DNA of 9,236 nucleotides from Oligosphaeraceae bacterium (lineage in GTDB: Bacteria; Verrucomicrobiota; Lentisphaeria; Oligosphaerales; Oligosphaeraceae). Shown here in pieces: positions 1 to 7,057 of the stretch. Location of the stretch: NCBI GenBank assembly GCA_012515455.1, contig JAAYYJ010000066.1, forward strand, positions 1 to 9,236, given 5' to 3'. The notes beneath the pieces are model-generated. The model ran no database searches. It was not told the DNA's origin and worked only from the letters and a program-made list of their open reading frames with translations. The translations under genes and the position numbers were made by a program. Positions within the stretch are counted from its first letter, which is position 1. Every line of letters starts with the position of its first letter.

Positions 1-1637
1 GGCGGGACGCCGAATTTATTCCAGTACAGCAGCCGGGTGTAATTGAGGTTCCACAGCAGTGCGTAGGGGTGCTCGGCGAAGATGATGGCGTCGATTTCCC
101 GGACGATGGCGTGGCGTTCGGCCACCTCGAAGATGGTCTTCTGCTTCTCGATCAAGGCATCCACGCGGGCATTCTTGAAACCGGTGATATTGGAGCTGCC
201 GGGGCGGTCTGCCTCCTGGGAGGACCACAGATGCTCGGGGTTCTTGAACAGCCCCGCTCACCAGGCGGCCCACGTCATGTAGAAATTGAATTCATCCATG
301 TCTTTGGCCCAGGCCGACCAGTCTTTGTTCTGAACAGTCATCTTCACTCCGGCATCCTTCAGGGCTTCCGTAAAGGGGGCCAGAAATTTATCGCTGCTGG
401 AATCCCGGGAGAGGAACACGAAACTCAGCTGGCGACCGTTTTTTTCCAGGATACCGGTCTGCGGGTTTGCCTTCCAGCCGGCTTCGGCCAGCAGGGCCCG
501 CGCTTTTCCGGGATTGAAATCGACCATTTCATTGGGGCAGGGGTGCTGCTGGTCATAGAGGTCCTCCCAGTATGAGCGGTGCAGGAAATACTGGTCGTAC
601 ATCATAGTGTGGTTCAGCATCGGGCGGTTGATCAGGTGAGCCATCGCTTTGCGGACCCGCACATCGTCAAAGGGCGCCCTGCGCATATTCATGGCGAAGC
701 CCTGGAAACCGACCGGCTTGTGGTTGTAGATGGCCTGTTTGACAATCCAGTTGTTGCGCACCGCGCTCAATTTTTCCTCCAGTTTATACCACTGGCTGGC
801 GGTATAGACCGGGAACATATCGATTTCGCCTTTTTTGAAGGCCTCGAAAGCATTCTCGCGGTCGTTGAAAAACAGGTACCGGTTGAAATCAAAGTTATAC
901 ATCCCCTGGAGCATGGGCCAGTCATTGCGCCACCAGTCGCGCCGGCGGGCCAGCAATAGATACAGCCCCTCCTTCAATTCCTGGAAGCGGAAGGGCCCGG
1001 ACACCACCGGGAAATCGAAGTTCAGCTTGTTGAAATCCATTTTTTCGTACACGTGCCGGGGCAGGATGGGGAAGCCGCCGGCGGCGCCCAGGTTCTGCCA
1101 GTGCACCTCCTTGGCGGTAAAGCGCACCGCCCGGCCGCCGTCCACGCTGACCGGCGGCTGCAGGCGTTCCAGGCTAAGCTTGTGCGGACCGGTCATATTG
1201 GCCGGGTCGATCACCACCTGATAGGTCCAGATCACGTCTGCGACGCTGACCGGGCGTCCGTCGCTCCAGCGTGCTTTAGGGTCGATCCAGAAGGTGAATT
1301 CGCGTTTATCTGCCGAGATGGACCATTTTTCCGCCAGGGCGCGGTCATATTCCAGGGTCTGCGGGTTCATATCCAGCAGACTCTCGTACATGCTGCCGAA
1401 GATTTGCGCACTCATGGTGTTGTTGTCGAGATAATAATTCAGGCTTTTGGGTGACGGCCCCAGGTATTCGCAGATTGTCCCTCCGGGCAGGGCATAAGGG
1501 CTGGCGATGGGGTCCGGCCGGGTGATAGCAGTCTGCTTCGGGAAGAACTCCTGGGCGCAGAGCTGCAGCGAAAAGAAAACCATGGCGGTGATGAAGATAG
1601 GCATAATGACCGGGTGCTGTGGGTTAGGGGCAGGCAT
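1..1637 (-). pseudogene. Family 5 extracellular solute-binding protein (YejA/OppA-like), interrupted by an in-frame TGA and cut by the window edge
   Basis: This is the periplasmic binding component expected of a peptide/oligopeptide ABC importer. Numbered from ATG 1637, residues 11-28 form a hydrophobic signal segment ending LQLCA, with likely signal peptidase I cleavage after Ala28; LQLC is not a good lipobox. The family signature follows at about 100-140, including the WSDGRPV block. Codon 460 is TGA (260-258), directly after the residues TWAAW. The same frame then stays open to the window edge for 85 codons and reads like the normal C-terminal lobe (AGLFKNPEHLWSS, later NYTRLLYWNKFG). It is therefore called a nonsense-interrupted gene, though a sequencing error is possible. 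The start is uncertain: ATG 1637 overlaps the end of sppA by 14 bases, ATG 1604 would give a shorter signal peptide, and TTG 1670 is also in frame; none has a clear ribosome binding site. Transporter permease and ATPase genes may follow beyond the left edge. Confidence 0.85.
258..260 (-). other. Premature in-frame TGA codon in the solute-binding protein gene
   Basis: On the minus strand the codons read TGG TGA GCG at this point, and the frame is open and family-like on both sides. From my recollection of the family, glycine is the likely ancestral residue, which would make this GGA to TGA, a single base change. TGA is used as a genuine stop by at least five genes on the other strand (subunits H, C, I, K and F), so genome-wide reassignment of TGA is not supported. 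Loss of roughly the last hundred residues would remove part of the second ligand-binding lobe. Confidence 0.85.
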
Positions 1638-2811
1638 TCGGATACAGATAATAGAGCTTCCCCGGCTCAAGCGCGAACGTCGCGGGCGGCATCACGCCGG
1701 AGATTTTCAGGCTGTCGGGCGCTTTCAAGGAGAAGACGACATCCATCCAGCTCGGTGCGTAGGCATAGCTGACCACGGCTGCATTGGCGGCGTTGCTCAG
1801 CTCCCGGGCTTTGGCGATGGCGTCGTCCATATATCCCAGCTGGTCGACCAGGCCGGCGGTCAGCGCAGCCGCGCCGGAGAGCACGCGCCCGTCACCGAAG
1901 GGCGCTGCGGCGACCGCTGCCGGGGTCGGGTATTGTTCCCGGCCGTTGGCCACCACCTGGCAGAATTCCTGGAAAGTGCTGCTGACCATGTTCTGGATGT
2001 AGTCGCGCTCCAGGGTACTGCGTTCCCTGGTCGGGCTGAGCATATCCTTCATGACACCGGAGCGGTAGGTCTCCGGCCGGATGCCGATTTTCTCGAGCAG
2101 CCCGCTGATTTGATAGGACCCGATAATGACCCCGATGCTGCCGGTCAGGGTCATGCGGTTGGCGATAATCCAGTCGCTGCCGGAGGCGATGAAGTAGCCG
2201 CCGCTGGCGGCGAGGGAGCGCATGCAGGTCACCACCGGCTTGCCGGCGTTTCTGCAGGCCAGGACCTGATGCAGGATCTCGTCACTGGCCACAACTTCAC
2301 CGCCGGGGGTATCCATATCCAGGATGACCGCCACGACAGCGTGGTCCAGACTGGCCAGACGCAGCTCCTCGGCGATGATCTCGGCGCTGTGTAACGACCG
2401 CCCGCCGGAGTTCTGGATCACTCCCTGGACTTTGATGACGGCGATCTGCTCTGGGGCGTTGTTCTCGGCCGGGACGATGACTTTACGGCTGATGCGGAAA
2501 TCCTGCTTGTTGAAAGCGGTGCTGAAGGAACTGCCCTCGGCCGACCACTCATCCAAGGCATTCAGGCAGCCCTGTCCGAACATTCCCAGGAGCAAGATGC
2601 AGACCACGCCGCCAGCCAGCAGGAACAGCAGGAACAGCAGGCAGCCGGAGAAAAAGCCGCGTTTCCGTTTTACGGGCAGGGCGGTGTAGTGCGGCGGTGG
2701 CGGAGAATACTGCGGCGGGGGCGGAGCCTGCGGTGGGGGTATGGAAGCAGAACTGCGGTCCGGTGGTTCCGCTGCCGTCTGGGAAGGATCGGGAAGCACT
2801 TGAGGGTCCAT
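1624..2811 (-). CDS. sppA: Signal peptide peptidase SppA, membrane-anchored serine protease
   Basis: SppA degrades leftover signal peptides and other peptides at the cytoplasmic membrane. The protein has 395 residues. A proline-rich N-terminal tail (about 1-46, with PPPP runs) leads to KRKR at 48-51, which should hold the tail in the cytoplasm, and then one membrane helix at about 52-78. The protease domain covers about 120-330. It holds DTPGG at 167-171, the nucleophile Ser203 in the AASGGY motif, the TGSIGV block near 223-228, and the general base Lys255 in MKDMLSP. The 52-residue Ser-Lys spacing equals that of the short Bacillus-type SppA (Ser147/Lys199), so this is the single-domain form, not the tandem E. 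coli form. The start is set by AAGGA at 2822-2818, six bases before the ATG. The gene's 3' end overlaps the binding-protein gene, so the two are probably co-transcribed. Confidence 0.95.
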   Translation of the reverse strand: MDPQVLPDPSQTAAEPPDRSSASIPPPQAPPPPQYSPPPPHYTALPVKRKRGFFSGCLLFLLFLLAGGVVCILLLGMFGQGCLNALDEWSAEGSSFSTAFNKQDFRISRKVIVPAENNAPEQIAVIKVQGVIQNSGGRSLHSAEIIAEELRLASLDHAVVAVILDMDTPGGEVVASDEILHQVLACRNAGKPVVTCMRSLAASGGYFIASGSDWIIANRMTLTGSIGVIIGSYQISGLLEKIGIRPETYRSGVMKDMLSPTRERSTLERDYIQNMVSSTFQEFCQVVANGREQYPTPAAVAAAPFGDGRVLSGAAALTAGLVDQLGYMDDAIAKARELSNAANAAVVSYAYAPSWMDVVFSLKAPDSLKISGVMPPATFALEPGKLYYLYPNACP

Positions 2812-2817
2812 GAATTT

Positions 2818-2822
2818 TCCTT
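2818..2822 (-). promoter_or_regulatory. Ribosome binding site of sppA
   Basis: AAGGA on the minus strand lies six bases before the ATG at 2811. This fixes the sppA start and therefore confirms the unusual proline-rich N-terminal tail as part of the protein. Confidence 0.7.
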
Positions 2823-2851
2823 TGCCGAGATGCCGGGAGAGGTGCCATGCT

Positions 2852-2866
2852 GCCGGGCTTTCCGGC
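2852..2866. repeat. Short inverted repeat (hairpin) in the sppA leader
   Basis: GCCGG and CCGGC are separated by the five bases GCTTT. If sppA is transcribed from further up the intergenic region, this sits in its 5' leader about 40 bases before the start codon. The stem is only 5 bp in GC-rich DNA, so it may be chance. Confidence 0.3.
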
Positions 2867-2884
2867 CATTTCCTAACATACCAT

Positions 2885-2897
2885 AGAGCCTGGCTCT
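2885..2897. promoter_or_regulatory. Perfect 13-base palindrome, possible operator
   Basis: AGAGCC T GGCTCT is a perfect 6+1+6 inverted repeat between the divergent sppA and EIIA/ATPase genes, about 74 bases before the sppA ATG. The symmetry suits a dimeric regulator binding site, or a small RNA hairpin in the sppA leader. No regulator gene is in the window and I cannot name a family. Confidence 0.35.
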
Positions 2898-2954
2898 TTG
2901 CAAATCTGCGGGGTGAAAATCCAGCCCCGGGCAGTGGCCAAAGCCGGAGCGAAA

Positions 2955-3005
2955 AACAATATTTTGAGCGTGTGCAAATATCGCCACCAGATATTATATT
3001 ACCTC
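2955..3005. promoter_or_regulatory. AT-rich divergent promoter zone (candidate)
   Basis: This is the most AT-rich stretch of the 276-base divergent intergenic region. On the minus strand an exact TATAAT lies at 2998-2993, but I see no good -35 hexamer at the right distance. On the plus strand TATATT at 2995-3000 has only a weak -35 match (GTGCAA, 2972-2977, 17 bases away). Divergent promoters must lie in or near this region if both clusters are transcribed from here. The exact boxes are not certain. Confidence 0.35.
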
Positions 3006-3087
3006 CATAACGGAAAAACTTGCGGCTGGAGCTGGCAAAGTTTGCATTTCCATTTTGAGGCTGTGGATTCAGGATGCGAGAAGAGCT

Positions 3088-3543
3088 ATGATTAAAATTT
3101 CCGAATTATTGCTGCCTTCCTTGATCAAGATGAATTTGGAAGCAGAGACCAAAGAGGAGCTGTTTCCGGAGCTGGTTGAGCTGTTTGTGGCGGCCGGCTG
3201 CATCCGGGACCGGGCTGCGGCAGTGCGGGTGCTGGAGGAGCGCGAGGCCAAGATGACCACCGGCATCGCGAACGGTATCGGTATCCCGCACGGGAAGTTG
3301 CCGGAAGCCAAACGGACCTTGCTGGCTTTGGGAATCTCGCGTAATGGCATTGAGTACAATTCCATCGATGGAGAGCCGGTGCATATCGTGATTACCATCT
3401 TTGCCCAGATTGACAACCTCGGAGAGCATATCGAAGTGCTCGCCGAAATCTCCCGGCTGTTCGCCGTGCCGGGGTTCAAAAAAAACCTCTCCGCAGCCCG
3501 TACCCCCGAGGAGGTCCTGCGCCTGATTGCTAGCGAGGAATAA
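3088..3543 (+). CDS. Stand-alone PTS EIIA protein, fructose/nitrogen (PtsN-like) family
   Basis: EIIA proteins receive a phosphate from HPr or NPr on a histidine and either pass it to a sugar-specific EIIB or act as regulators. This 151-residue single-domain protein has the family hallmark GIANGIGIPHGK, with the phospho-accepting histidine at His68, close to the position of His73 in E. coli PtsN. Its length is that of a lone EIIA domain, and there is no EIIB, EIIC or HPr gene nearby, which favours a regulatory role. I place the start at ATG 3088 (MIKISELLLPSL), which matches the usual N-terminus of the family; an in-frame TTG at 3055 would add 11 atypical residues. The ribosome binding site is weak (AGAAG). 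It is the first gene of the ATPase operon, with only two bases between its stop codon and the next start. Confidence 0.92.
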   Translation: MIKISELLLPSLIKMNLEAETKEELFPELVELFVAAGCIRDRAAAVRVLEEREAKMTTGIANGIGIPHGKLPEAKRTLLALGISRNGIEYNSIDGEPVHIVITIFAQIDNLGEHIEVLAEISRLFAVPGFKKNLSAARTPEEVLRLIASEE

Positions 3544-3545
3544 GC

Positions 3546-3881
3546 ATGAATGACCTCCTGCAACGGATGTTGGCGGTCGACAAAGAGGCCGATGCCTTGG
3601 TCCAGCAGGCGGAGGAAGAAGCCGCTCAGCTGGCTGAGCAGACCCGGCAGCAAATCAGCCGGGAGGGCCAGGAGGCCCAGCTCGCTCTGCAGCAGGAAAG
3701 CGATGCCCTCCTGCAAACCGAACTGGACAAAGCCCGCCAGGAGGCTGCAGCGATTCTGCGGCAGGACGAACTGGACCTGGACCAGCGCAAGGCGGCATTC
3801 GCCCTGCGCATTGCGTCTCAAACCGCCCCGGTTTTGGACATCATCCTGGGCTCCGCTGGCGGGTCCCCGCCGCAAGTCTGA
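3546..3881 (+). CDS. ntpH: V/A-type ATPase peripheral stalk subunit H (G-like)
   Basis: This 111-residue protein is almost entirely a charged, alanine- and glutamine-rich coiled coil (about 1-95) with frequent Glu, Gln, Arg and Lys. Sequence alone gives a weak family call because coiled coils look alike. Its length, its composition and its place just before subunit C in a rotary ATPase operon match subunit H/G, which pairs with subunit E to make the peripheral stalks that stop the catalytic head from turning with the rotor. GAGGA at 3535-3539, inside the end of the EIIA gene, is six bases before the ATG and fixes the start. The stop codon is immediately followed by the ATG of subunit C. Confidence 0.75.
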   Translation: MNDLLQRMLAVDKEADALVQQAEEEAAQLAEQTRQQISREGQEAQLALQQESDALLQTELDKARQEAAAILRQDELDLDQRKAAFALRIASQTAPVLDIILGSAGGSPPQV

Positions 3882-4955
3882 ATGTCTTCGCCCGACTGCC
3901 GGAGCGCAGTGGGGCCCCCCGATATGCCAAGCTGCAACATCAATACTGGGTTCGAGTTCATCTTCTCCAAGCTGCATTGCTGGTGGGGAAAGTCTGCCAG
4001 CGGCGAGCGTTTGCGGGCCCTGACTGCCTGTGTGACTGAAGAAAACTTCCTGCGGACCTTGTCCGGATGCGGTTTCGAATTGCCGCAAAATGCGGATTTT
4101 GAAAAAAGCCTGATGGTGCGGCAAATCTCAATGCTGCAGGACTTTATCGCTTTGGCGGACTCAGCGTTTTCCCGGTTCCTGCGGGCCATGCTGATCAGCA
4201 TCACGGAAGAGAATCTGAAGGTCATCCTGCATTGCCGCTTCTTCCCCGAAAGGGCCACCCCGGTAGCGGAGATGCTGATCCCCATTCCCGGGGCAGAGCC
4301 GCTGCCGGCGGACCGGCTGCTGCAGGTCCCGGAACTGGAGGAATTCATTGCGTTGCTCTGCGCTGAATTCCCCTCTCCCGGGCTGGCGGGCATCATTCGG
4401 CAGCTGGCAGAGGACCATAACATCATGGCCGCTGAATGCGCGATCGACGCGCTGGATTTTCAACGTCAGCTGGACAGCGCCGGGGCCCTGCCGCTGGCCG
4501 TGCGCCGGCAGGCCCGGCAGATGGTGGGCTGGGAGATCGACATCACCAACATCATTATGCTGCTGCGCAATTTGAATATGTATCATTTCCCCACCGAGAG
4601 TCTGACTGCACTCTGGTTGGCCGGCGGCTATCAGATCAGGCCCGAACAGCTTACTGCCCTGGGGCAGTCCCGGCGGGTCGAGGACGCCATCCCGGGCCTG
4701 CCCGCCCCCTACTCGGCCTTGCTGCAGATGGCATATCAGGGCCAGGAGCTGTATCTCTGCGAGCACGCACTGTGGAATTTCCTGTCCGGGAAGGGGCGGG
4801 CGTTATTCCGGGATTTCAACAACCCGCAGCTGTCCCTGCTGGCTTTCCCGTATTTGCTGCGTTTCGAGACCATCAATCTGGCGCGTATTTATGAAGGCAT
4901 CCGTTTTGGCTTGCCGGTTAAAAGCATCCAGAGCATGATGATCGGAGAATCATGA
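3882..4955 (+). CDS. ntpC: V/A-type ATPase subunit C (V0 subunit d family)
   Basis: Subunit C is the funnel-shaped cytoplasmic protein that joins the central rotor shaft to the membrane c-ring. The 357-residue protein is about the usual length. It shows the repeated all-helical pattern of the family, including the WEIDITNIIMLLR stretch followed by a segment like the family's GG-turn (LAGGYQIRPEQL), and a C-terminal helix ending in YEGIRFGLPVKSIQSM. There are no membrane segments. ATG 3882 directly abuts the TGA of the preceding gene, suggesting translational coupling, and a small GC hairpin (GGCGG/CCGCC, 3858-3871) lies just before it. ATG 3924 (MPSCNINTGFEFIFSKL) is a credible alternative because the family-like sequence begins only there. 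Subunit I follows after 32 bases. Confidence 0.9.
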   Translation: MSSPDCRSAVGPPDMPSCNINTGFEFIFSKLHCWWGKSASGERLRALTACVTEENFLRTLSGCGFELPQNADFEKSLMVRQISMLQDFIALADSAFSRFLRAMLISITEENLKVILHCRFFPERATPVAEMLIPIPGAEPLPADRLLQVPELEEFIALLCAEFPSPGLAGIIRQLAEDHNIMAAECAIDALDFQRQLDSAGALPLAVRRQARQMVGWEIDITNIIMLLRNLNMYHFPTESLTALWLAGGYQIRPEQLTALGQSRRVEDAIPGLPAPYSALLQMAYQGQELYLCEHALWNFLSGKGRALFRDFNNPQLSLLAFPYLLRFETINLARIYEGIRFGLPVKSIQSMMIGES

Positions 4956-4987
4956 CCCCCATTCCCTACAAAGGAACTTGAGTCGCG

Positions 4988-6955
4988 ATGTTTACACCAG
5001 CAAAAATGTGCAAAGTCAATATCCTGGTTTTGCAGAAGCACCTGGACAGCATCACCAGCTCGCTGGGGGACAGCGGCATGATTCATCTGGTCAATGCCGT
5101 GGACCAGTCCCAAGACCATCTGCTCAATACCATCGACATCAAGCAGAGCAACCTCGCTCTGCAGAACATGCTGAGCCGCTGCCGGCTGCTGATTGATGCC
5201 CTGGGGATCGAAAACGATGCCCTGGTACCGGATATCGGCGAACTCGAACGCGAAGAAATTGACGCGCTGCTCACCAAGGTCTATGAGCGGTACCGGGAAC
5301 AGGACCAGGTCATCGCCAAGCTGCTGCAGGAAACCGACAGCATCAGCAAGGAAAATCTGCGCCTGACCGAGTTCCCGCTCCAGAATATCCGCCTGGCCGC
5401 ATTGCGCAACCTCTCCCATTTCTACATGGTGACCGGCAAAATGCACATGGATGCTTTTCTGCGGGCCCGGCAGATATTGGAAGGGCAGGCGCTGTTTGTG
5501 CGCAGCGAGGACAACAGCGGGAAAGTGCTGGTGCTCTCTTCCCGGCGCAACCGCTGGATGGTGGAGGAGGACCTGCAGAAACTCGGTTTCGTGAAATTTG
5601 CCGCGCCTGAGGATGTGCAGGGTGAAGTGGCGGAGAAGCGCCATGAGCTGGAGGATGAAATCGATGCCTTGCGGAGCAAGCTCGACACCGCCCGGCTGGC
5701 GGTCCTGCGTCTGGGCGAGCAGTACGGCGGGGTGCTTCTGGCTATCAAAAGGCAGCTGAACAGCTACCTGGTGGTGCAGCAGGCGCAGGGGATGTTCGGA
5801 CGCCTGAACCATCTCTGCTGCGTCACCGGCTGGGTGCCGAAGGAGAATCTCGAGCCTTTGCGCAAAGTCGTGTCCAAGGCCACCGACGGGGTGGGGATTG
5901 TCGAGGCGATTGACGCGGATGACGACGCGCTGGTCAAGGCCGGCCTGGACAGTGTCCCGGTGAAATTTCGCAGCACTGCGGTCGAACGGCCGTTCCAGAT
6001 GCTGGTGACTAATTTCGCCATCCCGAATTACCACGAGCTGGACCCGAGTTTTTTTGTCGGGCTGACCTTCGTAATTATGTTCGGATACATGTTCGGTGAT
6101 GTGGGACAGGGCGCGGTGCTGGCGCTGCTGGGGCTGTATCTGCGCTTCAGCCGGCGAGCCTTCAAGCCGGCCCTCCGAGACGTCGGCACTCTGTTCAGCC
6201 TGTGCGGACTCAGCGCGGTTGTTTTCGGCTTCTGCTACGGCAGTTTTTTCGGTTATGAGAATCATGCTTTCTTCGCGCCGCTGTGGCTGGGTCCCATCCA
6301 GCAGCGTGACATCCCGCAGTTGCTGCTGACTGCAGTAGGCATGGGCGTGGTGTTCATCAGCATCGCGGTGATGATCAATGTCTGCAATCATTTCCTGGCC
6401 AAGCGCTATTTCGAGGGCGCATTTGACAAGTTCGGCCTGCTGGGCATCTGTTTCTACTGGGGTATGCTGGGGGTCGGTATCAATGTCGCCATTACCCGGA
6501 GCTTCGCGCTCTGGCAGCTGCTGTTTGTGGCCGTGCCGCTGCTGCTGCTGTTCCTCAAGGAGCCTTTACACAACCTGATCCATCATCATAATCCATTTTA
6601 CCAGAGCAGCTGCTTCAATGTGGTGCTGGAAGGCAGCATTGAGCTGATGGAGACCCTGACCGGGTATTTGAGCGGGACGGTCTCCTTCGTCCGGGTCGGC
6701 GCGTTCGCCATCAGCCATGCGGCACTCTGCCTAGCAGTCTTCGCCATCGTCGGCATGCTCCAGGACCTGACTATGGGCGGGGTCCTGTCCGTAATTGTGG
6801 CGGTGCTGGGCAATCTGCTGATTATTCTTTTCGAGGGCATGGTCGCAGCTATTCAGTGTGTGCGTCTGGAATACTACGAGCTGTTCAGCCGCTTCTTCCA
6901 AGGTGGCGGGGTAGCCTATCAGCCGTTTCGCATTGAAGAAGAAAAAGGGCCGTGA
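4988..6955 (+). CDS. ntpI: V/A-type ATPase membrane subunit I (subunit a)
   Basis: Subunit I is the membrane stator that forms the ion half-channels against the c-ring. The 655-residue protein has the normal two-part build. The first half (about 1-340) is cytoplasmic with long coiled coils that hold the peripheral stalks. The second half is a bundle of hydrophobic helices beginning near residue 350 with the conserved MFGDVGQG segment. The essential arginine is Arg569 in SFVRVGAFAISHAAL, equivalent to Arg735 of yeast Vph1. The second conserved basic position is Arg626 in the RLEYYELF block near the C-terminus. All key features look intact. AGGA at 4972-4975 is 12 bases before the ATG, somewhat far. 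A 102-base gap with RNA hairpins separates it from subunit K. Confidence 0.96.
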   Translation: MFTPAKMCKVNILVLQKHLDSITSSLGDSGMIHLVNAVDQSQDHLLNTIDIKQSNLALQNMLSRCRLLIDALGIENDALVPDIGELEREEIDALLTKVYERYREQDQVIAKLLQETDSISKENLRLTEFPLQNIRLAALRNLSHFYMVTGKMHMDAFLRARQILEGQALFVRSEDNSGKVLVLSSRRNRWMVEEDLQKLGFVKFAAPEDVQGEVAEKRHELEDEIDALRSKLDTARLAVLRLGEQYGGVLLAIKRQLNSYLVVQQAQGMFGRLNHLCCVTGWVPKENLEPLRKVVSKATDGVGIVEAIDADDDALVKAGLDSVPVKFRSTAVERPFQMLVTNFAIPNYHELDPSFFVGLTFVIMFGYMFGDVGQGAVLALLGLYLRFSRRAFKPALRDVGTLFSLCGLSAVVFGFCYGSFFGYENHAFFAPLWLGPIQQRDIPQLLLTAVGMGVVFISIAVMINVCNHFLAKRYFEGAFDKFGLLGICFYWGMLGVGINVAITRSFALWQLLFVAVPLLLLFLKEPLHNLIHHHNPFYQSSCFNVVLEGSIELMETLTGYLSGTVSFVRVGAFAISHAALCLAVFAIVGMLQDLTMGGVLSVIVAVLGNLLIILFEGMVAAIQCVRLEYYELFSRFFQGGGVAYQPFRIEEEKGP

Positions 6956-6970
6956 CCCGGCCGGACCCGC

Positions 6971-7002
6971 CCCGGGTGGAAACCGGGCCAGCACAGCTCT
7001 GG
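6971..7002 (+). repeat. Two tandem hairpins between the subunit I and K genes
   Basis: CCCGG (6971-6975) pairs with CCGGG (6983-6987), and directly after it CCAG (6988-6991) pairs with CTGG (6999-7002), each with a 7-base loop. No T-run follows, so these are not ordinary intrinsic terminators. They could be a partial attenuator, an RNA-processing or stability element, or chance pairing in GC-rich DNA. They lie in the leader of the subunit K gene, whose product is needed in many copies per complex. Confidence 0.4.
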
Positions 7003-7042
7003 CAGAATTTAACTCAGTCCCTGAACCATAAGAACATTTGAC

Positions 7043-7048
7043 AAGGAG
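7043..7048 (+). promoter_or_regulatory. Strong ribosome binding site of the subunit K gene
   Basis: AAGGAG lies nine bases before ATG 7058 and is among the best Shine-Dalgarno matches in this operon. It supports ATG 7058 over the internal ATG at 7121, and so supports the N-terminal extension of subunit K. Confidence 0.7.
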
Positions 7049-7057
7049 AAACGCAGC

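Noticed and set aside
236..260. Selenocysteine insertion at the in-frame TGA
   Set aside because: A bulged hairpin (stems CGGG/CCCG and GTT/AAC, loop CAAG) follows the TGA closely, as a bacterial SECIS would. However, the site is expected to be glycine in this binding-protein family, no redox role is known there, and the loop lacks a convincing SECIS match.
258..260. Alternative genetic code with TGA as Gly or Trp
   Set aside because: Subunits H, C, I, K and F all end at TGA at the expected family length, some abutting or overlapping the next start, so TGA is a normal stop here.
1507..2394. A 295-codon plus-strand open frame over sppA and the start of the binding protein
   Set aside because: It is antisense to sppA with its intact catalytic motifs, has a Gly/Ala/His-rich composition and resembles no family.
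3055..3087. TTG start extending the EIIA protein by 11 residues
   Set aside because: The extra residues (MRLWIQDARRA) do not fit the family N-terminus, and ATG 3088 gives the usual EIIA start.
3069..4124. A 351-codon minus-strand open frame opposite EIIA and subunit H
   Set aside because: It is antisense to two supported genes, has no domain or ribosome binding site, and is a shadow of GC-rich coding sequence.
4889..6391. A 500-codon open frame on the minus strand opposite subunit I
   Set aside because: It lies entirely antisense to a clear ATPase gene, is rich in His and Gln with no recognisable domain, and is explained by codon bias in GC-rich DNA.
7038..7043. TTGACA as a -35 promoter box before subunit K
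   Set aside because: No -10 hexamer lies at a suitable distance (it would fall inside the coding sequence) and the bases overlap the ribosome binding site.
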